Part shown: piece by piece, positions 8,145 through 17,387 of the stretch
How positions within the stretch are numbered: position 1 is the stretch's first letter
Layout of the letters: the number at the start of each line of letters is the position of its first letter
Assembly: GCA_018711655.1 (NCBI GenBank)
Contig: DVIA01000023.1
Coordinates: 1-49,746, forward strand
Length of the DNA: 49,746 nt
Source: Candidatus Pullichristensenella avicola
GTDB lineage: Bacteria; Bacillota; Clostridia; Christensenellales; Aristaeellaceae
Direction of reading: 5' to 3'
Made by a program: the position numbers and the translations under genes
The notes under the pieces: generated by a model
Database searches by the model: none
What the model was told of the DNA's origin: nothing
Seen by the model: the letters and a program-made list of their open reading frames with translations, nothing else

Positions 8145-8194
8145 CAACCATCCGGCGAAAGCGGCCGACGCGCCTCCTTTCGCCGGATTGGTTG
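8145..8194. repeat. Large inverted repeat in a gene-free gap
   Basis: CAACCATCCGGCGAAAG (8145-8161) pairs with CTTTCGCCGGATTGGTTG (8177-8194) with one bulged base and a 15-nt loop. No T-run follows on either strand, so it is not a standard terminator. The rest of 8195-8584 holds only a 16-bp direct repeat (GCAACCGCGCGCAGGG at 8228 and 8289). Confidence 0.55.
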
Positions 8195-8584
8195 AAAACG
8201 AAGCGCCGGCTATGTCAAATCGCCTGTGCAACCGCGCGCAGGGCCGCAAAGTGCGGTCGAATGAGGACATGTCGCCCCCATATACTGCGCAACCGCGCGC
8301 AGGGTGCAAGCCCCAGACGGCTCGCCAGAGAACCTCCCATGCTTCGCCATCCCCCGTCCCGCCGCATCCCTGCCTGGACGGACGCCCGGCAAGGCTCGGA
8401 AAAAGTCCGCAGGCCGTCGCCCCGCGTCCTCTGCGAACGCGAAAGGCGCGCCGGACGCTCCGTTCTGCCGTTCATCGCCGCAAAACCGTCAAAGATAAAC
8501 GGCGGGGCCGCGTTCGTTCGCAGCCTCGCCGTCGGGATGTTTGCAAAGTGGGCTGGCAGGGCGTCCGATGTCCGCGCGCAGCGC

Positions 8585-9844
8585 CTATTCGGACACGGGG
8601 AGCAGACGGATGAGGCGGATGGGGATGGGCGCCTCTTCCCCGTCCACGGGCGCGAAGGAGAGCGTGAAGGAGACTTCCCCGTCCTCTACCGCGAAGGGCA
8701 GCGCGCTCTCCGCGCCGTCCGCGTCCAGCAGCGAGAGCGCATAGCCCTCCAGCAGCGCGGCGGGGATGGTGATCTTCACCTCGCCCGTGGGCTGAGTCAG
8801 TTTGCCGCTGTACTCAAAGCCCACGCTGAGGATGATCTCGCCGTTTGCCAGTTCGCCCATGCGCAGGACGAGTTCGCCGCGGGGCAAGGCTTCCGTGAGC
8901 GCCTCGGCTCTGGCTGCCTCGACCAGCGACAGGCGCGCGCCGTCGCTGACCTCGCCGCACACGGGGCAGACGGCGAAGGCGTACGCCTCGTCCGCCTGTT
9001 GCATGAGCAACTGCCCGTCAAACCAGGCGCAGGCGGTCGTGCCGGTGTGTTTGCAGCCATTCCGGCGGCAGAGGGCGCTGTGGGTATCATCGCCGTTCGC
9101 CGACCATTCGCCGAACCAGTGGCCGCGCGGGGAGGTCTCGTTTGCCGTATGGCTGGCCCCGCAATTCGCGCAGGTGTAGATGGTATAGCCGCCCTCTGTG
9201 CAGGTGGGCGCCCTGGTGGCGGACCTGTAGTCGTGGCCGGTCATGGGAACGATCTGCTGCGCCACGAGGACGTCCCCGCAGGCCTCGCAATGCGTCCCCT
9301 CCGTCAGGCCCGTAGCCGTGCAGGTCGGCGCGACGGCGGCGTCGGTAACGGGGGTATGGCCCTTGGCGCTGTCCAGCACCGCGCCGCAGCCCTCGCGGGC
9401 GCAGACCTGATCGGTCGTGCAGGTCGCGGGCGCGCCGCTGTAGTCGTGGCCCAGCGGGTCGCCAACGGAAACCGTGACCGTATCGCTCACCGCGTCGCAG
9501 TTGTCGCACTGCGCATAATACTTCGCGGCCTCGGTGCAGGTGGCGGCGCTGGCCAGTTGGCTGGATGCCTTGGTCGTGAAGCTGTGCGGCCCAAGTTCGC
9601 CGTATGCCTTTCTATCCCAGAAGCATTCCGCACGTTTTTGGCAGGTAGCTGTTCCACCCCAATGGTTTTCCTTAAACTCGTATCCACAAAAGCGGCATCT
9701 AAGCCAGTGTCCGTCTTCTTCTGCTTTTGTACAGCTATAAGAATTCATAGAGCAAGAACCATCCGGATTTGGACAGGCCATCGCGGTGCCATACAGCATA
9801 AGCAGCAACATTCCAGCCAGGATCGCAAGTACCAACTTTTTCAT
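8585..9844 (-). CDS. Secreted protein with Cys-x-x-Cys modules, function unknown
   Basis: A 419-residue protein with a clear signal peptide (residues 1-23, ending AMA). Residues about 24-300 are cysteine-rich and built from repeated modules of the form GHxY...PTCTxxGxxxxxCxxCG, for example PTCTATGLTEGTHCEACG. These are probably small extracellular metal- or disulfide-stabilised folds. The C-terminal 110 residues lack cysteine and look beta-rich. There is no sorting signal or transmembrane anchor. The start is ATG at 9842-9844 behind AAGGAGG. The modules resemble those of the anchored protein at 28584-29675. I know of no assigned function, and the C-x-x-C pairs could also bind zinc. Confidence 0.8.
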   Translation of the reverse strand: MKKLVLAILAGMLLLMLYGTAMACPNPDGSCSMNSYSCTKAEEDGHWLRCRFCGYEFKENHWGGTATCQKRAECFWDRKAYGELGPHSFTTKASSQLASAATCTEAAKYYAQCDNCDAVSDTVTVSVGDPLGHDYSGAPATCTTDQVCAREGCGAVLDSAKGHTPVTDAAVAPTCTATGLTEGTHCEACGDVLVAQQIVPMTGHDYRSATRAPTCTEGGYTIYTCANCGASHTANETSPRGHWFGEWSANGDDTHSALCRRNGCKHTGTTACAWFDGQLLMQQADEAYAFAVCPVCGEVSDGARLSLVEAARAEALTEALPRGELVLRMGELANGEIILSVGFEYSGKLTQPTGEVKITIPAALLEGYALSLLDADGAESALPFAVEDGEVSFTLSFAPVDGEEAPIPIRLIRLLPVSE

Positions 9845-9979
9845 CGCATTCCGCCTCCTTCAGCCATTTCCTTTGGGCATACAAATAGCTGCCGCGCAGA
9901 GGCCCGTTGCGGCCCCGGTGCGGTGGCTTTCTCTTTCCGGAAACGCCGAAAGGGCAGACTTATCCTGCCTGCCTGCCTG

Positions 9980-10073
9980 ATTTATGCGCGATCGCGTTCA
10001 CTGTCAAGCCCTCCGGCGTCCTTTCCGGTAAATTTTCCAATGCCATTATAGCAGAATTTTCCCTCCGGCGCAA
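9980..10073 (-). promoter_or_regulatory. Promoter region of the secreted Cys-rich protein gene
   Basis: Read on the minus strand, TTGCGC (10068-10073), 17 bp, then TATAAT (10045-10050) forms a good promoter. A second candidate nearer the gene has a consensus TTGACA (10002-10007), 16 bp, then ATAAAT (9980-9985). Leaders would be about 190 or 130 nt. The interval 9845-10130 has no gene. Confidence 0.6.
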
Positions 10074-10136
10074 GAGCGCCGCGCGGCGGACGCACGCCCG
10101 CGCTCATCGCCCGCAAAGCGCGGCCCGCCGCAAAGC

Positions 10137-10165
10137 AAAACGCGCCGGGAGATGTTCCCGGCGCG
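10137..10165 (-). terminator. Terminator of the S10-spc-alpha ribosomal operon
   Basis: CGCGCCGGGA (10141-10150) and TCCCGGCGCG (10156-10165) form a perfect 10-bp stem with a 5-nt loop. On the minus strand it is followed by TTTTGCTTT. It lies 16 bases after the rplQ stop. Confidence 0.92.
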
Positions 10166-10181
10166 CTGCGCTGCGATAAGA

Positions 10182-10691
10182 TCACACCAGCTCGAGGATG
10201 ACCATCTCGGCGCCATCGCCGCGACGGGGACCCTTCTTGACGATGCGGGTGTAGCCGCCGCCCTGACCCTTTTCCTCGGCGCGCTTCTTGTACTTGGGCG
10301 CGATCTCGCGGAAAAGTTTCTCCACGACGGGGTGCTTGACGTTCTTGACGCGCTCTTTGAAGTCGTCCTTATCCTCGTCCTTGCCCTGCACGGCGGGGAT
10401 TTCGTACAGGTAGCGCATCACATGGCGGCGGGCCGCCAGGCGGGCGGGGCTGTCGTTGACGACGTCGAGCACGACGATCTGCTTTTTGTCGTTCATGGTC
10501 TCTTTTTTGACCTCGACGGTATTGTCACACTCGCGCATGGCGACGGTGATCAGCCGCTCCGCCATGGAGCGCACTTCCTTCGCGCGCGTAAGCGTGGTTT
10601 CGATCCTGCCATACCAGATCAGGTTGGTCACCTGATTGCGCAGAAGCGCCATGCGCTGATCGGTCGGCCGGCCCAGCTTGCGATTGGCCAT
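10182..10691 (-). CDS. rplQ: 50S ribosomal protein L17, with internal insertion
   Basis: A large-subunit protein at the exit-tunnel side and last gene of the operon. The N-terminus ([23 protein letters not shown]...[11 protein letters not shown]) and C-terminus ([25 protein letters not shown]) match L17 closely. At 169 residues it is about 45-50 longer than typical bacterial L17 (roughly 115-127). The extra length is mostly in the middle, around residues 62-115, where a charged stretch rich in Lys, Asp and Glu ([20 protein letters not shown]) replaces the usual short helix connection. The reading frame is intact, so this is an insertion and not a frameshift. It lies 26 bp after rpoA with its own ribosome binding site. 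Confidence 0.97.
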   Translation of the reverse strand: MANRKLGRPTDQRMALLRNQVTNLIWYGRIETTLTRAKEVRSMAERLITVAMRECDNTVEVKKETMNDKKQIVVLDVVNDSPARLAARRHVMRYLYEIPAVQGKDEDKDDFKERVKNVKHPVVEKLFREIAPKYKKRAEEKGQGGGYTRIVKKGPRRGDGAEMVILELV

Positions 10692-10717
10692 AACGGGTTC
10701 CTCCCTTAAAAATCGTG

Positions 10718-11689
10718 TTATTCATCCGAGGACTTGAGGGCCAGCCCCAGTCCGACGAGCTTCTGCTCAACTTCCTCCAGCGACTTTTTGCCCAGGTTGC
10801 GCACTTTCATCATGTCCTCCTGGTTGCGCTGGACAAGCTCGGCAACGGTGTTGATGCCCGCGCGCTTGAGGCAGTTGAAGGCGCGCACGGAAAGATCGAG
10901 CTCCTCGATGGTCATCTCCAGCACCTTTTCCTTGCTGTCGCTCTCGGGTTCGTTGTAGTCCACGCGCACCACGTTGACCGTCAGGTCGATGAACAGCCGC
11001 ATGTTGTTGGTGATGATCTGCGCGGCGCTGGCAAGGGCCTCCTTGGGCAGGATGCTGCCGTTGGTCCACACCTCGATGGTGAGCTTGTCATAGTCCGTCA
11101 CCTGGCCCACGCGCGTGTCCTCTACGGAGTAGCTGACCTTGCGGATGGGGGTGAAAATGGAATCCACCGGAATTACGCCGATGGGAATGCCGCCCACCTT
11201 GTTGCGCTCCATGGCAAGCTGCTTGTTGCGCTCCGCGGATACATAGCCGCGGCCCTTTTCCAGGGTGATCTGCATTTGCAGATGCGCGCCTTCGGAAAGC
11301 GTGGCGATGTGCAGATCGGGGTTGATGATCTCCACCTCGTCGTCGAAGCGGATATCGCCCGCCTTGACTTCGCAGGGGCCGACCGCGTCGATGGTGACGA
11401 TCTTGGGAAGTTCGGTAAACAGCTTGGCCGAGAGCAACTTGACGTTGAGGATCAGTTCCGCCACGTCCTCCTTGACGCCGGGAACGGTCGAAAACTCATG
11501 CTGCACGCCTTCTATACGCACGCTGGTGGCGGCCACGCCCGGCAGGGAATTGAGAAGCACCCTGCGCAGGGAGTTGCCCAGCGTCTGGCCGAAACCGCGC
11601 TCCAGCGGATTTACGACGAATTTGCCATATCGGTTGTTGTCGCCGATTTCCACCCGTTCGATCTTCGGCTTTTCAATTTGATCAATCAT
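10718..11689 (-). CDS. rpoA: DNA-directed RNA polymerase subunit alpha
   Basis: The alpha subunit starts polymerase assembly through its N-terminal dimerisation domain and contacts UP elements and activators through its C-terminal domain. The 323-residue protein shows both. The N-terminal domain includes [20 protein letters not shown] and [11 protein letters not shown]-like sequence. After a linker comes the C-terminal helix-hairpin-helix domain with [22 protein letters not shown]. The gene is separated from rpsD by 104 bp that contain a perfect hairpin, longer than most gaps in this operon. Confidence 0.98.
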   Translation of the reverse strand: MIDQIEKPKIERVEIGDNNRYGKFVVNPLERGFGQTLGNSLRRVLLNSLPGVAATSVRIEGVQHEFSTVPGVKEDVAELILNVKLLSAKLFTELPKIVTIDAVGPCEVKAGDIRFDDEVEIINPDLHIATLSEGAHLQMQITLEKGRGYVSAERNKQLAMERNKVGGIPIGVIPVDSIFTPIRKVSYSVEDTRVGQVTDYDKLTIEVWTNGSILPKEALASAAQIITNNMRLFIDLTVNVVRVDYNEPESDSKEKVLEMTIEELDLSVRAFNCLKRAGINTVAELVQRNQEDMMKVRNLGKKSLEEVEQKLVGLGLALKSSDE

Positions 11690-11745
11690 TCAGCGTTTCC
11701 TCCTCTCCTATCGCGGCGCAAACGCGCGCTGCAACCGCGGAGTCT

Positions 11746-11768
11746 GTTCCGCGCCAGGCGCGCGGAAC
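11746..11768 (-). promoter_or_regulatory. Intercistronic hairpin between rpsD and rpoA
   Basis: GTTCCGCGC (11746-11754) and GCGCGGAAC (11760-11768) form a perfect 9-bp stem with a 5-nt loop in the 104-bp rpsD-rpoA gap. No T-run follows, so mRNA processing or stability control is more likely than termination. Confidence 0.45.
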
Positions 11769-11793
11769 GTTTCATGCGCTGACTTTTCAGCGT

Positions 11794-12390
11794 TTAGCGG
11801 GAGTAAAGCTCGACGATCAAGTTCTCGGAAACCTCGTAGTCGATATCCTCGCGCACAGGCAGAGCGACGATCTTGCCTTCGAAGGAATCCGCGGCGCGCT
11901 CGATCCACTGGGGCATCGCCTTTTTGCCGAAGTCCTCGATGAGGGCCTTGAACTTGGCCGACGCGCGCGATTTTTCGCACACAGCGATCACGTCGCCCAC
12001 GTTGACCTGGCAGGAGGGGATGTTGCAGCGCTTGCCGTTGATGGTGAAGTGGCCGTGGTTGACCAGCTGACGCGCCTCGCGGCGGGTGGAGGCCAGGCCC
12101 ATGCGGTAGACCACATTGTCCAGCCGGCGCTCCAGTTCCTGCAGCATGATCTCGCCGGTAATGCCCTTCTTGCGTTCGGCCTTTTCATAGTAGCGGTGGA
12201 ACTGCTTTTCCAGCACGCCGTAGATGAACTTCACCTTCTGCTTTTCAGCAAGCTGGCGGCCGTACTCGGACTGCTTGCGGCGCACATGCGCCTTGGGGTT
12301 GCGCTTGGTCTCCTTGGAGTAGCCAAGCACCGCGGGAGACAAGCCCAGAGTCTTGCACCTTTTGAGAACGGGCTGTGTATTCTTGGCCAT
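11794..12390 (-). CDS. rpsD: 30S ribosomal protein S4
   Basis: A primary 16S rRNA-binding and assembly protein. It has 198 residues, normal length. The S4 RNA-binding domain is seen at about residues 90-150 (RRLDNVVYRMGLASTRREARQLVNHGHFTINGKR...). The N-terminal region lacks the four-cysteine zinc knuckle of some S4 proteins, so this is the C-minus form. It is 18 bp downstream of rpsK. In several bacteria S4 represses its own operon; a candidate site here is the long gap before rpsM. Confidence 0.98.
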   Translation of the reverse strand: MAKNTQPVLKRCKTLGLSPAVLGYSKETKRNPKAHVRRKQSEYGRQLAEKQKVKFIYGVLEKQFHRYYEKAERKKGITGEIMLQELERRLDNVVYRMGLASTRREARQLVNHGHFTINGKRCNIPSCQVNVGDVIAVCEKSRASAKFKALIEDFGKKAMPQWIERAADSFEGKIVALPVREDIDYEVSENLIVELYSR

Positions 12391-12408
12391 GATTGGTTTC
12401 CTCCCTAA

Positions 12409-12807
12409 TTACACTCTTCTGCGCTTGGGCGGACGGCAGCCGTTGTGGGGAATGGGCGTGACGTCCTTGATCATGGTGACCTCCAGGCCCGCCGCCTGCA
12501 AAGAGCGGATGGCGGCCTCGCGCCCAGAACCGGGGCCCTTGACGTAGACGTCCACGGTCTTAAGGCCGTATTCCTTGGCGTGCGTCGCGGCGGTCTCGGC
12601 GGCCGACTGCGCGGCAAACGGCGTGGACTTCTTGCTTCCGCGGAAGCCAAGTCCGCCGGCGCTGGCCCAGGACAGGGCGTTGCCGTTCAGGTCGGTGATG
12701 GTCACGATGGTATTGTTAAACGAAGAGCGGATATGGGCCGCGCCGCGCTCGACGAGCTTTCTTTCACGACGCTTGCGGGTGACCCTTTTCAGCTTCGGCT
12801 TTGCCAT
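12409..12807 (-). CDS. rpsK: 30S ribosomal protein S11
   Basis: A platform protein of the small subunit that contacts the mRNA exit region near the anti-Shine-Dalgarno. It has 132 residues, with the family stretch [19 protein letters not shown] and the basic C-terminus [15 protein letters not shown]. It lies 39 bp after rpsM and 18 bp before rpsD in the standard alpha-operon order. Confidence 0.98.
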   Translation of the reverse strand: MAKPKLKRVTRKRRERKLVERGAAHIRSSFNNTIVTITDLNGNALSWASAGGLGFRGSKKSTPFAAQSAAETAATHAKEYGLKTVDVYVKGPGSGREAAIRSLQAAGLEVTMIKDVTPIPHNGCRPPKRRRV

Positions 12808-12846
12808 AGCGATATTTCCTCCCTAATCTTTTCGCGTCAAAAGCGG

Positions 12847-13221
12847 TTACTTGGCCTTTTTCTTGCCGGCGGCCTGCTTCTTGGGGCCCTTGCGGGTACG
12901 GGCGTTCTGCTTGGTGTTCTGCCCGCGCACGGGAAGGCCGCGGCGATGGCGCAGCCCGCGATAGCAGCCGATCTCCATCAGGCGCTTGATATTCATCGAG
13001 ACTTCGCGGCGCAGATCGCCCTCCACCTTGAGGTGATGGTCGATATAGTCGCGCAGGGCGCTGATCTCGTTTTCGGAAAGGTCCTTGACGCGCGTGTCGG
13101 GGTTGATGCCGGTCGAGGCGATGATCTCGTCCGCGGTCGTGCGGCCGATGCCGTAGATATAGGTCAGGGCGATCTCAATGCGTTTTTCCCTGGGAAGGTC
13201 TACGCCTGCGATTCGTGCCAT
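12847..13221 (-). CDS. rpsM: 30S ribosomal protein S13
   Basis: A small-subunit head protein contacting P-site tRNA and the B1 intersubunit bridges. It has 124 residues with the canonical start [25 protein letters not shown] and the basic tail [20 protein letters not shown]. It is the first gene of the alpha block and is separated from rpmJ by an unusually long 215-bp spacer. Confidence 0.98.
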   Translation of the reverse strand: MARIAGVDLPREKRIEIALTYIYGIGRTTADEIIASTGINPDTRVKDLSENEISALRDYIDHHLKVEGDLRREVSMNIKRLMEIGCYRGLRHRRGLPVRGQNTKQNARTRKGPKKQAAGKKKAK

Positions 13222-13436
13222 AGGTTCAATGCACCTCCAAATTGCTTGGCTACTGGATGCGCCGCTTTGCGGCGCCTGGCCGCGCGTCTGGCGACACGCG
13301 CGGCGCGGGAATATTGAAAGGCCGCCAAAACCCGCAACGCGGGCAGCCGCTTTGGCCGCCGATCTGTCCTATACGCGTCCGAACGGAGCCGGACGCGGCC
13401 GCGCCCTCCGCCGCGGGGGCGGGGGAGGCGCCGCCG
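13222..13436 (-). promoter_or_regulatory. Structured 215-bp spacer upstream of rpsM
   Basis: This is the longest gap inside an operon whose other gaps are mostly 0-40 bp. On the minus strand it can form several GC hairpins: GCCCGC-GTT-GCGGGT followed by TTTT (around 13327-13344), and GGCGCCGC-AAA-GCGGCGC just upstream of rpsM. There is no ORF with a ribosome binding site. It could be an attenuator or an autoregulatory leader for rpsM-rpsK-rpsD-rpoA-rplQ; nothing here proves this. Confidence 0.45.
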
Positions 13437-13793
<357 letters not shown>

Positions 13794-13807
<14 letters not shown>

Positions 13808-14069
13808 GTTTTTCCTCCTCCTCGCGGATCCACTGGCGCAACTGGTGATCTTCGAGCCTGCGGCCCTCGGCGACGGCGTCCAGCCGCGCGGGCAGGGGCT
13901 GCAGGTGCTTTTTGCGCTTTTTCTTGGGGCGGTCGAGCGTGCGCAGGCGGCCGTCGCAGGCGAGCACGAAGTTCTCGTCGAGCACTTCGACTACCACGCA
14001 AAGCCTACCCGCGTCTCTGCCGGCCTTCGAGCGCGCCAGGCGCCCTTTTTCCAGGCACAGGGCGTTCAT
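13794..14069 (-). CDS. KOW-domain RNA-binding protein (L14e-like)
   Basis: A 91-residue basic protein with a KOW-type beta segment near the N-terminus ([21 protein letters not shown], then [22 protein letters not shown]). A small protein of this type is commonly found between map and infA in Clostridia and resembles archaeal/eukaryotic L14e; it is presumed to bind rRNA. Its ATG overlaps the map stop codon (ATGA, 14066-14069) and its own end overlaps infA by 14 bases. The precise function is not known to me. Confidence 0.85.
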
Positions 14070-14839
14070 CGCGCCATCTCCTTTACGTTCGCGCCGGGCA
14101 GGGAGAGGATCTCCGGCTCTGCGTCGGTCACCAGCACGGTGTGCTCGTAGTGCGCGCACAGGCTTCCGTCGCGCGTGGCCACCGTCCAGTCGTTGTCGTA
14201 GAGGTAGACGTGCCAGTCGCCCAGGGCGATCATCGGCTCGATGGCCAGCGTCATGCCCGCCTGCAGCCGCACGCCGCGTCCGGGCCTGCCAAAGTTGGGA
14301 ACGGACGGGTCCTCGTGCATTTCCTCGCCGATGCCGTGGCCGCACAAATCGCGGATGACGCCATAGCCCTGCGCTTCGGCATAGGTTTGCACGGCGTGGG
14401 AGATATCGCCCAGGCGGTTGCCCGCGCGGGCCTGGTTTGCGCCCAGCCAGAAGCACTTTTCCGTATCGCGGATGAGCTTTTCAGCCTCGGCGCTGCCCCT
14501 TCCCACCAGTGCGGAAAAGGCGCTGTCAGACTGCCAGCCGTCCAGGATCAGGCCGCAATCCACGCTGAGAAGCTGGCCTTCCTTGAGGCGGTCTTTCGTG
14601 GCAAAGCCGTGCACGACCTGGTCGTCCACGGATGCGCAAATGGAGAAGGGAAAACCCTCGAAGCCCTTGAACGAGGGGATCGCGCCGGCGTCGCGGATCA
14701 GCTTTTCGGCCAGGCGGTCCAATTCCAGCGTGGTCACGCCGGGATGAATGGCCTGCCCAAGCGCCTCGAGCACCTGGTGCAAAAGCGCCCCTGCCGCGCG
14801 CATCTTTTCGATCTGCGCGGCGGATTTGATGGTAATCAT
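14066..14839 (-). CDS. map: Type I methionine aminopeptidase
   Basis: This enzyme removes the initiator methionine from nascent proteins. It has 257 residues with the pita-bread fold markers. The five metal ligands fit as Asp94 (SVDCG), Asp105 (SDSA), His168 (CGHGIG), Glu201 (EPM) and Glu232 (YEHTV), and the substrate histidine is His78 (VVHG). The start is ATG at 14837-14839 (MITIKSAAQIEKM). The frame is open 13 codons further but those overlap the end of adk. The gap from adk is only 4 bp. There is no extra N-terminal zinc extension. Confidence 0.97.
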   Translation of the reverse strand: MITIKSAAQIEKMRAAGALLHQVLEALGQAIHPGVTTLELDRLAEKLIRDAGAIPSFKGFEGFPFSICASVDDQVVHGFATKDRLKEGQLLSVDCGLILDGWQSDSAFSALVGRGSAEAEKLIRDTEKCFWLGANQARAGNRLGDISHAVQTYAEAQGYGVIRDLCGHGIGEEMHEDPSVPNFGRPGRGVRLQAGMTLAIEPMIALGDWHVYLYDNDWTVATRDGSLCAHYEHTVLVTDAEPEILSLPGANVKEMAR

Positions 14840-14843
14840 TGCG

Positions 14844-15464
14844 CTACTCCAGGGCGGCGAGGATGCTTTCAAGCACATCCTCCGGCTTCAAATCGCCGTT
14901 CACGGTTTTGAGTTTGCCCTTGCCCTCGTAGTAACCGATCAGCGGGGCGGTCTGCTCGTGGTACACGCGCAGGCGCTCGCGAATGGTAACGGGCTTATCG
15001 TCGTCGCGATGCATCAGCGTCCAGCCGCACACCGGGCAGATGCGCTCGTCCGCCAGCTTGGAAACGTGGAACGTTCCGCTGCATTTGGTGCACACGCGGC
15101 GACCGGTGAGGCGCTCCAGAAGCTTCTCATCCGGCACGGCGATGTTCACCACACAATCCGGCGAAGCGATGGTTTCCAGCGCCTCGGCCTGTTCGACTGT
15201 GCGCGGAAAACCGTCCAGCAGGTAGCCGCCGCGGCAATCGGCCATCGAAAGGCGCTCGCGCACCATTTCGATGAGCACCTCGTCGGGCACAAGCTTGCCG
15301 GCGTCCATGTACTTCTTGGCGGCGAGGCCCATGGGGGTCTCGTTGCGCACGGCTGCGCGCAGCATGTTGCCGGTGGAGATGTGCGGCACGTTCAGGCGCG
15401 AGCCTACGCCCAGCGCCTGCGTGCCCTTGCCCGCGCCTGGCGGGCCGAGAAAAATCAGCTTCAT
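14844..15464 (-). CDS. adk: Adenylate kinase, zinc-lid type
   Basis: Adk catalyses the reversible transfer between ATP and AMP that balances adenylate pools. It has 206 residues, somewhat shorter than the usual 214-217. The P-loop GPPGAGKGT is at 7-15, the AMP-binding segment at HISTGNMLR, and the lid carries four cysteines (Cys125, Cys128, Cys143, Cys146) that bind structural zinc, as is usual in Gram-positives. ATG 15462-15464 is preferred over the ATG two codons earlier because the GAGGGGG ribosome binding site would touch the earlier one. Confidence 0.97.
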   Translation of the reverse strand: MKLIFLGPPGAGKGTQALGVGSRLNVPHISTGNMLRAAVRNETPMGLAAKKYMDAGKLVPDEVLIEMVRERLSMADCRGGYLLDGFPRTVEQAEALETIASPDCVVNIAVPDEKLLERLTGRRVCTKCSGTFHVSKLADERICPVCGWTLMHRDDDKPVTIRERLRVYHEQTAPLIGYYEGKGKLKTVNGDLKPEDVLESILAALE

Positions 15465-15479
15465 GGACATCCCCCTCGA

Positions 15480-16736
15480 TTAGTTCAGGAAGCCCTTGTA
15501 GTGCCGCATGGTCATCTGGCTCTCCAGCTGGCGCATGGTCTCCATGGCGACGGACACCGCAATCAGCAGCGAGGACGCCTGGAACGGCAGATACAGGCCG
15601 AAGATCGAGTAGATGATCGTGGGAAGAACCGCCAGGAAGGCCAGGAACAGCGCGCCAAAGAGCGTGATCCGGCGGGAGATGCGCAGAATGAAATCCGAGG
15701 TGGGCTTGCCCTGGCGGATGCCGGGGATCATGCCGCCGTTCTGCTGCAGGTTCTTGGCGATCTCCACGGGGTTGAAGGAGATGGAAGAGTAGAAGAAGGT
15801 GAAGGCGAGGATCAAAAGGGCAAAGACCAATTGATAGCCCCAGCTCATCATCTGCACGTTATTGTTCCACCACTGCGAAACGCCCCAGTTGGGGAAGAAG
15901 GCGAAGATCGTGGCCGGGAACTGCATGATCGCCGAAGCGAAGATCAGGGGCAGCACGCCGCTGGCGTTGATCTTCAGCGGAATGTGGGTGGACTGGCCGC
16001 CGTACATCTTGCGGCCGACAACGCGCTTGGCGTACTGCACGGGAACGCGCCGCTCGCCCAGGTCGATGAACACAACGCCCACCACCAGCACAAGGAACAC
16101 CAGCAAAATGCCGATGAAGCTGCCCAGCGGGAACTGCGAAATGTCCACAAACAGCGTGCGGATGTAGTTGCCGATGGTAACGGCAAAGTTGGAAATAATG
16201 CCGGCGAAGATCAAGAGGCTGATGCCGTTGCCAATGCCGTTTTCGGTAATGCGCTCGCCGATCCACATGGCCAGCGCCGTGCCGGCGGCAAGGCAGAAGC
16301 CGATGGTGATCAGGCCCAGGGGGCCGGTGGTATAGGCCCGCAGGCCGCCAGTGAGCGCCACGGCCTGGACAAAGCCGAGGCCGACGGTGACATAGCGGGT
16401 GATCTGGGCGATCTTTTTGCGGCCTTCCTCGCCCTGCTTGTTGATCTCCTCAAGCTTGGGGATGGCCACGGTGAGCAGCTGCATGATGATCGAGGCGTTG
16501 ATGTAGGGCGTAATGCCCATGGCCATGATCGAGTAGTTGCCCAGGTTCGCGCCGGTCATCATGTTCATGAACTCCAGCAGCGAATAGCTCTCCAGCGCGT
16601 TCTGAATCACCGTGGTGTCCACGCCCGGGGTGGGGATGTAGCACAGAACGCGATAGATCAGCAGCATGAAGATCGTGTAGAGGATCTTCTTGCGCAAATC
16701 CGCGATCTTCCAGGCATTCTTCAGCGTCTGAAACAT
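15480..16736 (-). CDS. secY: Protein translocase subunit SecY
   Basis: This is the channel-forming subunit of the Sec translocon in the cytoplasmic membrane. It has 418 residues and ten hydrophobic helices. The signature GMGITPYINASIIMQLL-like segment (MAMGITPYINASIIMQ) lies near residue 75 and the helix 2a plug is upstream of it. The conserved C-terminal loop GMIPGIRQGKPTSDF is present. It starts 1 bp after rplO, indicating tight coupling, and is followed by adk-map in standard Firmicutes order. Confidence 0.97.
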   Translation of the reverse strand: MFQTLKNAWKIADLRKKILYTIFMLLIYRVLCYIPTPGVDTTVIQNALESYSLLEFMNMMTGANLGNYSIMAMGITPYINASIIMQLLTVAIPKLEEINKQGEEGRKKIAQITRYVTVGLGFVQAVALTGGLRAYTTGPLGLITIGFCLAAGTALAMWIGERITENGIGNGISLLIFAGIISNFAVTIGNYIRTLFVDISQFPLGSFIGILLVFLVLVVGVVFIDLGERRVPVQYAKRVVGRKMYGGQSTHIPLKINASGVLPLIFASAIMQFPATIFAFFPNWGVSQWWNNNVQMMSWGYQLVFALLILAFTFFYSSISFNPVEIAKNLQQNGGMIPGIRQGKPTSDFILRISRRITLFGALFLAFLAVLPTIIYSIFGLYLPFQASSLLIAVSVAMETMRQLESQMTMRHYKGFLN

Positions 16737-16737
16737 A

Positions 16738-17178
16738 TCAGATCACCTCGGCCTTCCCGCCTACCGCCTCGATCTTTTCCTTCGCGGTGGCTGTAAACTT
16801 GCTGGCCAGCACCGTGAGCTTTTTCGTCAGTTCGCCGTCGCCCATGATCTTGACGCCGTCGCCAATCTTTTTGATGATGCCCATCTCGATCAGCTCGACC
16901 GGGGTAACGGTGGCGCCGTCCTCAAACGCCTCCAGGCGGGAAACGTTGATCGCGACGTATTCCTTGCGGAAGTTGTTGGTAAAGCCGCGCTTGGGCAGGC
17001 GCATGGTAATGGGCATCTGGCCGCCTTCGAATCCGGGCCGCTTGCCGCCGCCGGAACGGGCCTTGGCGCCCTTGTGGCCTTTGCCGGAGGTCTTGCCCAG
17101 GCCCGAGCCGATGCCGCGGCCCAGACGCTTGGCGGTGCTGGTCGCGCCCAGCGCGGGTTTGAGTTCGTGAAGTTTCAT
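16738..17178 (-). CDS. rplO: 50S ribosomal protein L15
   Basis: A large-subunit assembly protein of 146 residues. The glycine- and lysine-rich N-terminal arm ([21 protein letters not shown]) that threads into 23S rRNA and the C-terminal L18e-like domain are both present. It lies 12 bp after rpmD. Confidence 0.97.
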   Translation of the reverse strand: MKLHELKPALGATSTAKRLGRGIGSGLGKTSGKGHKGAKARSGGGKRPGFEGGQMPITMRLPKRGFTNNFRKEYVAINVSRLEAFEDGATVTPVELIEMGIIKKIGDGVKIMGDGELTKKLTVLASKFTATAKEKIEAVGGKAEVI

Positions 17179-17190
17179 CTCGAGCCCTCC

Positions 17191-17373
17191 TTAGTCTTCA
17201 ATCTCTTCGACCTTGACCATGTGCTTGACCTTGAAGATCATGCCGCGAATGGCGGGATCGTCGTTCTTGACGACCGTGTGGCCGATCCTGTGCAGACCCA
17301 GGGCCTTGATGGTGGCAATCTGGTCCTTGAGGCAGGCGATGGTGGAGCGGGTCTGGGTGATTTTAAGCTTCAT
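17191..17373 (-). CDS. rpmD: 50S ribosomal protein L30
   Basis: A 60-residue protein, the usual bacterial L30 length, starting [21 protein letters not shown] 17371-17373 is chosen because AAGGAGG lies 9 bases upstream; an in-frame TTG three codons earlier overlaps that site. It sits 14 bp after rpsE. Confidence 0.96.
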   Translation of the reverse strand: MKLKITQTRSTIACLKDQIATIKALGLHRIGHTVVKNDDPAIRGMIFKVKHMVKVEEIED

Positions 17374-17387
17374 AACGCGCAACCTCC

